A stretch of DNA of 64,000 nt from JANNNF01 sp040385825 (GTDB lineage: Bacteria; Pseudomonadota; Alphaproteobacteria; Rhodobacterales; Rhodobacteraceae): the NCBI GenBank assembly GCA_040385825.1, contig JAZKGQ010000002.1, positions 124,001-188,000 on the forward strand, written 5' to 3'. The position numbers and the translations under genes are program-made. Below the pieces are notes generated by a model that did no database searches, was not told where the DNA came from, and worked only from the letters and a program-made list of their open reading frames with translations. This document shows, in pieces, positions 57,620 through 64,000 of this stretch (positions are counted from its first letter, which is position 1; every line of letters begins with the position of its first letter).

Positions 57620-60294
57620 TCGGCTTTACCCTCAACGGCCAGCCCGTCACCTGCACCGCCGCCCCCACCGAACGCCTGACCGAGGTCTTGCGCGAAACCC
57701 TTGGCGCCAAGGGCACCAAGGTCGGCTGCGATGCGGGCGATTGCGGGGCCTGCACGGTGCTGGTCAATGGCCGCGCCGTCTGCGCCTGCCTTGTGCCCGT
57801 CGCCCGCGTGCAGGGCTGTGCGGTGCAGACGGTCGAGGCTGACACGCCGGACCTGACCCGCCTGCGCGCCGCCTTCCTGCGCCACGGGGCGGCGCAATGC
57901 GGCATCTGCACGCCGGGCATGCTGGTGGCCGCGTCCGAATTGCTGGCCCGCAACGCCACCCCGAGCAGGGCCGAGGCGACGCAGGCCCTGGGCGGCGTGC
58001 TGTGCCGCTGCACCGGCTATGCCAAGATCATCACGGCGGTCTGCGATGCGGGGGGCGAGGTCGCGCCGTTGGCAGGCCCCGCCGTCGGCCAGCGCCTGCC
58101 CCGCGTCGATGGGGCCGCCAAGGTCGCGGGCGACAGCTTTGGCGCGGATGAGGCCCCCTTGGGCGCGCTGGTCGCCCGTGCCATCCGCAGCCCGCACCCC
58201 CATGCCGGTTTCGCCTTTGGCGATCTGGCCGCCTATGCCCGTCTGCCGGGGGTTGCCGGGGTTTACACGGCGACGGATATTCCGGGCCGCAACGCCTTTG
58301 GCGTGATCCCGGCCTTTGCCGATCAACCCGCCATCGCGGCCTCTCCGGCGCGGTTCCGGGGCGAATGCGTGGCTCTGGTGGCGCTGGAACCGGGGGCCGA
58401 TCTGCCCGCCTTTCCAGTGACATGGACGCCCCTACCCGCGATCCTGACCCCGGCAGATGCCGAAGCCGACGGGGCCGCCCTGCTGCACGACTCCCGCCCC
58501 GCCAACCGCCTGATCGAGGGCCGGGTGATCCGGGGCGATGCCGCCGCCGCCCTGGCCGGGTCGGCGCATGTCGCCAGCGGAACCATGCAGACCGCCTATG
58601 TCGAACACGCCTATATCGAACCCGAAGCCGGCGCCGCCTGGATGGAGGGTGACATTCTGGTCATCCGCGCCTGCACCCAGGCCCCCTATATGGACCGCGA
58701 CGATACCGCCGCCATTCTGGGCGTTGCCCCTGAACAGGTCCGCATCATCCCCTCGGCGGTTGGCGGTGGCTTCGGCTCCAAGCTCGACATCAGCCTGCAA
58801 CCCCTGATCGGCCTCGTCGCGCTGAAAACCGGCAGGCCCTGCCGGATGACCTATACCCGCGCGGAAAGCATGGCGTCGACCACCAAGCGCCACCCCGCCG
58901 AAATGCAGGGCCGCATCGGCTGTGATGCCAGGGGCCGCATCACGGGGATGGAGTTCGAGGGCCGTTTCAACACCGGGGCCTATTCCAGTTGGGGCCCGAC
59001 CGTCGCCAACCGGGTGCCGGTGCATGTGTCTGGCCCCTATTTCACCCCGGCGCTGACGGCACGGGCAAGGGCGGTGCATACCCACGGCCCGGTATCAGGC
59101 GCATTCAGGGGCTTTGGCGTGCCGCAAGCCGCGCTGTGGCAGGAAACGCTCTATGACCAGTTGGCGGACAAGGCCGGGATCGACCGGCTGGAGTTCCGCA
59201 TCCTGAACGCGCTGCGCGACGGGCAGGCCACCGGCACGGGCCAGGTGGTGCAAGGCGCGGGGATCGTGGCCTGCTTGCAGGCGCTGCGCCCGGCATGGAC
59301 CCGCGCCGCACATTCTGTCATTGCCGCCCCGACCACGGGCCGGTTGCGCGGCATCGGGCTTGCCTCCTGCTGGTACGGCTGTGGCAACACATCCTTGCCC
59401 AACCCGTCCACCATGCGCATCGGCATCACCGCACAGGGACGGATCGTGCTGCATCAGGGGGCGACCGACATTGGTCAGGGGTCCAACACCGTGATGACCC
59501 AGATCGCCGCCGATGCGCTTGGCGTGGCCCCCGGCCAGATCACCCTGATCGGCCCCGATACCGCCCTGACACCGGACGCGGGCAAGACCTCGGCCTCGCG
59601 GCAGACCTTCGTGTCGGGCCGCGCCACCCTTGCCGCCGCCAGTGCCCTGCGGGCGGGCATCCTGCGGTTGGCCAATGCGGGGCAGGCGGCGGCAATCACG
59701 CTGGACGGGGCGACGATCACCGTCCGCGACGGGCATCACCTGCGCCGCATCGACCTTGCCACCCTGCCCACCGATGCGCGCGGCTATGCGCTGTCGGCCG
59801 AAGAAACCTACGATCCGCCGACCACCCCGCTTGATGCCATGGGGCAGGGCACGCCTTACGCCCAATACGGCTGGGGCGCGCAGATGGTGGAACTGGAGGT
59901 GGACGCCGCCTTGGGCACCGTGCATCTGACCCGCATCACAGCAGCACATGACGTGGGCCGCGCCATAAACCCGACCCTGGCCGAGGGCCAGATCGAGGGC
60001 GGCATCGCGCAAGGCATCGGGCTTGCGCTGATGGAAGATTACATCGCGGGCCGCACCGACAATCTGCACGACTACCTGATCCCCACCACCGGCGACGTGC
60101 CGCCCATCGACAGCCTGCTGATCGAGGTGCCCGACCCGCAAGGCCCGCTCGGGGCCAAGGGCCTTGGCGAACACGTCCTGATCCCGACCGCCCCCGCCAT
60201 CCTGAACGCCATCCGCCACGCAACCGGCGGCCAGATCACCCGCGTCCCGGCCCTGCCGCACCGGGTGCTGGCGGCCATGGGGGCCAAGCCATGA
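57616..60294 (+). CDS. Molybdenum hydroxylase, fused [2Fe-2S] and Mo-cofactor subunit
   Basis: An 892-residue xanthine oxidase-family protein. Residues 1-150 carry two [2Fe-2S] clusters: Cys38, Cys43, Cys46, Cys58 and Cys95, Cys98, Cys130, Cys132 (QCGICTPG, CRCTGY). The rest is the molybdopterin domain with AVGGGFGSK, GAFRGFG, and a C-terminal GAKGLGEHVL whose Glu fits the catalytic base. In most relatives with a separate FAD subunit the Fe-S and Mo parts are separate proteins, so the fusion is notable. Such enzymes hydroxylate aromatic N-heterocycles using water. Nicotinate or a similar acid is inferred only from the next gene. Confidence 0.9.
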   Translation: MIGFTLNGQPVTCTAAPTERLTEVLRETLGAKGTKVGCDAGDCGACTVLVNGRAVCACLVPVARVQGCAVQTVEADTPDLTRLRAAFLRHGAAQCGICTPGMLVAASELLARNATPSRAEATQALGGVLCRCTGYAKIITAVCDAGGEVAPLAGPAVGQRLPRVDGAAKVAGDSFGADEAPLGALVARAIRSPHPHAGFAFGDLAAYARLPGVAGVYTATDIPGRNAFGVIPAFADQPAIAASPARFRGECVALVALEPGADLPAFPVTWTPLPAILTPADAEADGAALLHDSRPANRLIEGRVIRGDAAAALAGSAHVASGTMQTAYVEHAYIEPEAGAAWMEGDILVIRACTQAPYMDRDDTAAILGVAPEQVRIIPSAVGGGFGSKLDISLQPLIGLVALKTGRPCRMTYTRAESMASTTKRHPAEMQGRIGCDARGRITGMEFEGRFNTGAYSSWGPTVANRVPVHVSGPYFTPALTARARAVHTHGPVSGAFRGFGVPQAALWQETLYDQLADKAGIDRLEFRILNALRDGQATGTGQVVQGAGIVACLQALRPAWTRAAHSVIAAPTTGRLRGIGLASCWYGCGNTSLPNPSTMRIGITAQGRIVLHQGATDIGQGSNTVMTQIAADALGVAPGQITLIGPDTALTPDAGKTSASRQTFVSGRATLAAASALRAGILRLANAGQAAAITLDGATITVRDGHHLRRIDLATLPTDARGYALSAEETYDPPTTPLDAMGQGTPYAQYGWGAQMVELEVDAALGTVHLTRITAAHDVGRAINPTLAEGQIEGGIAQGIGLALMEDYIAGRTDNLHDYLIPTTGDVPPIDSLLIEVPDPQGPLGAKGLGEHVLIPTAPAILNAIRHATGGQITRVPALPHRVLAAMGAKP

Positions 60295-60309
60295 CGGCTG
60301 CTTTCACAT

Positions 60310-60353
60310 TGGCTCAAATATCTCGGGGGTGCGGGGGCTGGCCCCCGCTGCTC
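60310..60353 (-). repeat. Intergenic hairpin repeat, copy 6 (divergent)
   Basis: Read on the minus strand: GCGGGGGC-ca-GCCCCCGC hairpin, ACCCCC and GAGATATTTGAGCCA. It is the most divergent copy and sits in the 81-base gap between the Mo-hydroxylase and reductase genes, inside what looks like an operon. Confidence 0.65.
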
Positions 60354-60375
60354 GGCCAGTCAAAGTCGCGCAGCC

Positions 60376-61812
60376 ATGACTGACACTCCCGAGAAAATCC
60401 GCTGCGATGCCTGCCCGGTGATGTGCTACATCGCCCCCGGCCAGACCGGGGCCTGCGACCGTTATGCCAACGCGAATGGCCGCATCGTGCGCACCGATCC
60501 GGTGGTGATGCTGCATCATGCGGCGGAAAAGGGCGGCAGGATCGTGCCCTTTGCCAGCCGCGACTGGGACGGCGACCCCGTGCCGCAGGCCAGCGTCATC
60601 ACGGGCATCGGGTCGGGCACCACCTACCCCGATTACAAGCCCGCGCCCTTCATCGTGTCCTCTACGGTCGAGGGGGCGGATATGGTGACCGTGGTGACCG
60701 AAGCCATCTTTTCCTACTGCGGCGTCAAGGTAAAGATCGACACCGACCGCTTCCTTGGCCCCGAAGGCGCAACCATTCGCGCGCAGGGCGAGGCTGTGGG
60801 GCATGTGACGACTGCCGAATACGGCAGCCAGATGCTGTCCATCGGCGGGGTGCATCACCTGACCGGCGGGGCCAAATCCGAAGGGCGCGCCACCTGTGCG
60901 GCCATGCTGGCGCTGTGCAACGCCGAGGCGGTGGAACTGGTGATCGAGGGTGGCTCGACCGTCGTGGTGCAGGCGGGGCAGGCCCCGGTTGTCGATGGTA
61001 TCGCCGAACGCCGGATGCGGGTGGGCTGCGGGTCGGCCACCATCGGCATGTTCGCCAGCCAGTGGCAGGGGCTGGTGGATGAGGTGGTGGTGGTTGATGA
61101 CCACATCACCGGCGTCGTCAGCGAACATCAGGCGGGCCGCGTGCTGGACTGGCCCCCGACCGGCATCAGGATCAAGGGCCACCGGTCCACGCCGGGGCGG
61201 TATTTCAAGGTGTCCGAACCGGGGCTAGGCTGGGGCGGCACAAGACTGACCAACCCGCTGGAGATACTCGGCGACTGGCAGCCGAAGAAAGGCGCGCGGC
61301 CCGGTCTGACCCTGCTGATGGTGTCCACCACGGGCGAGGAGTTTGCCTATTTCGTGCTGGACGATGCCTTGCAGCCCCAGCCTGCCGACCTGCCGGATGC
61401 TTTGCGCGAAACCGTTGGTCTGATTGACGAAAACTGCGAACCTTCGCTCTGCACCGTGCTGTTCATGGGCGGGGCGGGCGGCAGTCTGCGCGCAGGCGTC
61501 ACCCGCAACCCGGTGCGCCTGACCCGGTCGGTGCAGGGCGGCATGACGCGGCTGACCTCTGGCGGGGCTGACTGTTACGTCTGGCCGGGCGGCGGGATCA
61601 CCTTCATGGTCGATGTGACGGCCCTGCCTGCGGGGGCGTTCGGCCATGTGCCCACCCCGGCCCTGGTCGCCCCCCTGGAATTCACCCTGCCGCGCGAGGC
61701 CTATCTGGCCATGGGCGGGCATGAGGCCGCCATCCGCAGCCTTGATCAGGTGATGCAGCAGGGCGGCGAATACCCCACAGCAGCGCGGGTCGAGCCATGG
61801 CCCAACGAATGA
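60376..61812 (+). CDS. 6-hydroxynicotinate reductase-like Fe-S protein
   Basis: A 478-residue cytosolic protein. Four N-terminal cysteines, Cys10, Cys13, Cys17 and Cys27 (CDACPVMC..GACDRY), suggest an Fe-S cluster. The remainder is glycine-rich with VTTAEYGSQML, GGVHHLTGGAKSEG and GWGGTRLTNPLEI. I recognise it as resembling the protein annotated 6-hydroxynicotinate reductase, known from the Eubacterium barkeri nicotinate pathway, where it reduces 6-hydroxynicotinate to 1,4,5,6-tetrahydro-6-oxonicotinate. That is a family-level call; the substrate here is unproven. Its stop overlaps the UPF0280 gene start. Confidence 0.7.
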   Translation: MTDTPEKIRCDACPVMCYIAPGQTGACDRYANANGRIVRTDPVVMLHHAAEKGGRIVPFASRDWDGDPVPQASVITGIGSGTTYPDYKPAPFIVSSTVEGADMVTVVTEAIFSYCGVKVKIDTDRFLGPEGATIRAQGEAVGHVTTAEYGSQMLSIGGVHHLTGGAKSEGRATCAAMLALCNAEAVELVIEGGSTVVVQAGQAPVVDGIAERRMRVGCGSATIGMFASQWQGLVDEVVVVDDHITGVVSEHQAGRVLDWPPTGIRIKGHRSTPGRYFKVSEPGLGWGGTRLTNPLEILGDWQPKKGARPGLTLLMVSTTGEEFAYFVLDDALQPQPADLPDALRETVGLIDENCEPSLCTVLFMGGAGGSLRAGVTRNPVRLTRSVQGGMTRLTSGGADCYVWPGGGITFMVDVTALPAGAFGHVPTPALVAPLEFTLPREAYLAMGGHEAAIRSLDQVMQQGGEYPTAARVEPWPNE

Positions 61813-62654
61813 CCGGCGCACAGATCACCAGATTGCCCGACGGGCGGCTGCACCTGCACGAGGGGCCGATCGATCTGATCTGTCAGGCTTACGGCACAGG
61901 GTCCGAGGCGGCCCATGCCCGTGCGGTGGCGCGGTTTGACGGGCTGCTGCGGGAACTGGTCGCCGAACTGCCCAGCCTGCGCGGGGTGGATCAGCCGACC
62001 CATGGCCCGATTGCCCGCGTCATGGCTGCCGCCGTCGCCCCCTTTCGCCCCGTCTTCATCACGCCGATGGCGGCGGTGGCGGGGGCGGTGGCCGAGGCGG
62101 TTCTGGCGGCGATGGTCGGGCCTGGTGTCGAGCGGGCCTATGTCAACAACGGCGGTGACATCGCGCTGCATCTGGGGCCGGGGCAGACGCTGACCTGCGC
62201 TTTGGCCGGCGCCTTGGGCAGCGGCGGCACGGTGGTCTTGCGCGATACGGACGGCGTGCGCGGCATTGCCACCTCGGGTTGGGGCGGGCGCAGCTGGTCG
62301 CTTGGCATTGCCGATGCGGTGACGGTGCTGGCGCGCAGCGCCGCCATGGCCGATGCCGCCGCCACCATGATCGCCAATGCGGTGGATCTGCCGGGGCACG
62401 CCGCCATCACCCGCAGGCCTGCGGTGGACCTGCAGGCCGACAGCGACCTTGGCCAGCGGCTGGTGACGGTCGGAGTCGGGCCGCTGACCCCGGCTGACCG
62501 GTCGCGCGCGCTGGACGCAGGGCTTGCCTCGGCGCAAGCCTTCCGGGCGCGGGGTCTGATCGACTCGGCCGCACTTTTCCTGCACTCTGATCTGCGGGTG
62601 CTTGGCCCGCTTTTCCTGCCCCATCCTGACTGTACGGAGCCTGCCTATGCCTGA
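61809..62654 (+). CDS. UPF0280 family protein (ApbE-like fold)
   Basis: A 281-residue protein of uncharacterised family UPF0280, recognised by VNNGGDIALHL, GIATSGWGGRSWSLGIADAV and ADAAATMIANAVDLPG. Structural classifications place UPF0280 in the ApbE-like superfamily; ApbE attaches FMN to proteins, so a flavin-related role is conceivable but unproven. The start at 61809 forms an ATGA overlap with the upstream stop; ATG 61797 is an alternative. It overlaps the next gene by eight bases, so it is closely coupled to both neighbours. Confidence 0.78.
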   Translation: MTGAQITRLPDGRLHLHEGPIDLICQAYGTGSEAAHARAVARFDGLLRELVAELPSLRGVDQPTHGPIARVMAAAVAPFRPVFITPMAAVAGAVAEAVLAAMVGPGVERAYVNNGGDIALHLGPGQTLTCALAGALGSGGTVVLRDTDGVRGIATSGWGGRSWSLGIADAVTVLARSAAMADAAATMIANAVDLPGHAAITRRPAVDLQADSDLGQRLVTVGVGPLTPADRSRALDAGLASAQAFRARGLIDSAALFLHSDLRVLGPLFLPHPDCTEPAYA

Positions 62655-63228
62655 CTTTCCCGTCCGCAAGATCAGCCTGCTGATCGAGGAAATCACCCAT
62701 GACGGCGGGCCGGCCCCCGCCACGCCCCGGCTGCGCGGGGCCATCATGGCGCTGGTCGCCAACCCGTATTCCGGGCGATTTGTCGCGGAAGTGCAGGGCG
62801 GGATGGACGATCTGAAACCCCTTGGCCTGCTGATGACCGACCGCCTGATTGCCGCCCTTGGCGGGCCAGAGGGCATCGACGGCTATGGCAAGGGCGCCAT
62901 CGTGGGCGAGGCGGGCGAGGCCGAACATGGCGCGCTGTGGCATGTGCCGGGCGGCTATGCGATGCGCGAACGCCTTGGGGAAAGCCGGGCCATCGTGCCC
63001 TCGGCGATGAAGGTGGGCGGCATGGGGGCCTGCCTGGATGTGCCCCTGGGCCATATCAACGCGGCCTATGTGCGCAGCCATTTCGATGCGATCACGGTGC
63101 ATGCCCCCGACGGGCCGAAGGCGGGCGAGATCCTGCTGGTGCTGGCGATGTCGAAAGGCGGCCGCGTTCACAGCCGGATGGGCGGGCTGGAACTGGATCA
63201 GGTCGTGGGCAAGGACGGGCTGCGCTGA
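62647..63228 (+). CDS. Amino acid synthesis (AA_synth, PF06684-type) family protein
   Basis: A 193-residue protein matching the AA_synth family by eye: VRKISLLIEEITHDGG at the start, NPYSGRFV, GKGAIVGEAGEAEHGALWHVPGG and MKVGGMGACLDVPLGH. The biochemical role of this family is not established. It carries no signal peptide. A GGAG site lies eight bases upstream of ATG 62647, within the UPF0280 gene. Its place directly after a Mo-hydroxylase, a hydroxynicotinate-reductase-like protein and UPF0280 suggests a step in heterocycle ring cleavage or side-product removal. Confidence 0.75.
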   Translation: MPDFPVRKISLLIEEITHDGGPAPATPRLRGAIMALVANPYSGRFVAEVQGGMDDLKPLGLLMTDRLIAALGGPEGIDGYGKGAIVGEAGEAEHGALWHVPGGYAMRERLGESRAIVPSAMKVGGMGACLDVPLGHINAAYVRSHFDAITVHAPDGPKAGEILLVLAMSKGGRVHSRMGGLELDQVVGKDGLR

Positions 63229-63390
63229 CATGGGGCGCGCGGGTCGGGCAGGGGCGGGCGGGGACGGCGGGGCAAGGGCCTGCCGTGGTGCGCCGTTTTG
63301 GCTCTGGCCCACGGGTTTATCGGGCTTGCGGTTGCGTTCCACGCCGGGGGTGCGGTAAGGGAGGCAGAGCGTCGCCCCGGATTTGTTTGT

Positions 63391-63409
63391 GTTAATACAA
63401 TATCTTAAC
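63391..63409. promoter_or_regulatory. AT-rich palindrome upstream of the binding-protein gene
   Basis: GTTAA-N9-TTAAC in the only AT-rich patch (63381-63410) of the 225-base gap before the binding-protein gene, 44 bases upstream of its ATG. It may be an operator overlapping a promoter. No clear -35/-10 pair could be fixed. Confidence 0.45.
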
Positions 63410-63453
63410 CAGAAGCGCGGGGTCACATGCGCTCGGCAACAGTGGAGAATGGG

Positions 63454-64000
63454 ATGAAAACGAAGGCATTCAACGGGGTCAGCCGCCGGGCGGTTCTGGG
63501 GGGAATCGGCGCGGGGCTGCTGGCGTCAACCGCGCTGCCGGGGGGGGCGTTTGCGCAGGGCGCCCCCATCAGGATCGGGTTTCAGTTGCACCGCACCGGC
63601 ATCGGCGCGTCCTACGGGCGCTGGTACGAACGCACCGCCCAGGCGGCGGCCAAGCTGATCAACGACGGTGGCGGCATTGGCGGCCGCCCGGTGGAGCTGG
63701 TCTTCGAGGATGACGGCACCGACCCCAAGCGCGGCGCCGAGGTGGTGGAAAAGCTGACCAGCCAGGCCGGCTGCGACGTGGTGATGGGCACGCTGTTTTC
63801 CCATGTGGTGATCGGGTCCGCCCCGCGCGCGGGCGAGCTGAAGGTGCCCTATCTGGTCTGTTCCGAAGGCTATCACGTGGCGTCGGGCATGCTGAACCGC
63901 TGGACCCTGCAACCCGGCATCACCGATGTCCGCTGCCAGATCGCCAGCATGGCCCCCTGGGTTGCGGCCAATCTGGGCAAGAAAATCACCATGATCTTCC
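63454..64000 (+). CDS. Branched-chain-type ABC transporter substrate-binding protein, N-terminal part
   Basis: The first 182 codons of a gene that runs off the window. The leader has a twin-arginine pattern (VSRRAVLGGIGAGLL) and ends in GGAFA. The mature start IRIGFQLHRTGIGASYGRWY, GGIGGRPVELVFEDDGTDP and VMGTLFSHVVIGSAP fit the Leu/Ile/Val-type periplasmic binding protein (LivK/UrtA/AmiC) fold. A GGAG site lies seven bases before ATG 63454. It probably imports the substrate of the neighbouring heterocycle cluster; permease and ATPase genes are expected just beyond the window. Confidence 0.85.
   Translation, partial: MKTKAFNGVSRRAVLGGIGAGLLASTALPGGAFAQGAPIRIGFQLHRTGIGASYGRWYERTAQAAAKLINDGGGIGGRPVELVFEDDGTDPKRGAEVVEKLTSQAGCDVVMGTLFSHVVIGSAPRAGELKVPYLVCSEGYHVASGMLNRWTLQPGITDVRCQIASMAPWVAANLGKKITMIF

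Noticed and set aside
1..64000. Prophage, insertion sequence or integrative element
   Set aside because: No transposase, integrase, phage structural gene or flanking tRNA was seen; the hairpin repeats are too short to be insertion sequences.

Overview
The window is a dense, GC-rich stretch of chromosome (or large replicon) from an alphaproteobacterium, most likely a Rhodobacteraceae member (Rhodobacter/Paracoccus/Gemmobacter-like). This rests on the very high GC content, long overlapping ATGA gene junctions, the hmuR-tonB / hmuSTUV haem locus, the surE-pcm-nlpD block, a complete urea transporter, many solute-binding-protein transporters, and six copies of a GC hairpin repeat ending in GTGGGATATTTNTGCCA. 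No rRNA, tRNA, CRISPR array, insertion sequence or phage gene was seen.

Layout. 1-293: tail of an M20 amidohydrolase. 383-4396: a multi-PAS hybrid histidine kinase. 4753-8656 (minus): a four-gene binding-protein ABC transporter. 9051-13826 (minus): a 1591-residue RTX protein built from two classes of internal module. 14076-21438: a complete haem-uptake locus, with hmuR and tonB on the minus strand diverging from hmuSTUV, and two similar palindromes in the shared promoter region. 21630-24712: a Crp-type regulator overlapping a CHASE2-adenylate cyclase, facing a FecR-domain protein. 24764-31184 (minus): LysR regulator, ureohydrolase, polyamine-type ABC transporter and metallo-beta-lactamase-fold hydrolase. 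31304-37378 (minus): urtABCDE. 37873-42083: methyltransferase, glycosyltransferase, short-chain dehydrogenase and PHP phosphoesterase in one operon. 42187-44892 (minus): surE-pcm-nlpD. 45163-52467 (minus): a seven-gene operon of polyamine-type ABC transporter, nitrilase-family hydrolase, trimethylamine-dehydrogenase-like flavoprotein and flavin reductase, with a divergent LuxR-type regulator. 53401-56213: a second flavoprotein of the same family, divergent from its TetR regulator. 56184-64000: a MarR regulator divergent from a molybdenum hydroxylase, a 6-hydroxynicotinate-reductase-like Fe-S protein, a UPF0280 protein, an AA_synth-family protein and the start of a branched-chain-type binding protein.

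Theme. Most of the window serves capture and breakdown of small nitrogen compounds (urea, polyamine- or guanidino-like compounds, N-methylated amines, probably an N-heteroaromatic acid) plus haem-iron acquisition. Each catabolic block has its own regulator, and several have clear palindromes between divergent genes.

The most interesting unassigned systems are: (i) the MarR-controlled Mo-hydroxylase / Fe-S reductase / UPF0280 / AA_synth cluster at the right end, which looks like a reductive N-heterocycle pathway; (ii) the Crp / CHASE2-cyclase / FecR cassette, which could be a self-contained cAMP envelope sensor; (iii) the methyltransferase-glycosyltransferase-SDR-PHP operon, whose glycosyltransferase has a winged-helix-like tail. 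All functional assignments come from reading motifs and context; no database search was possible.
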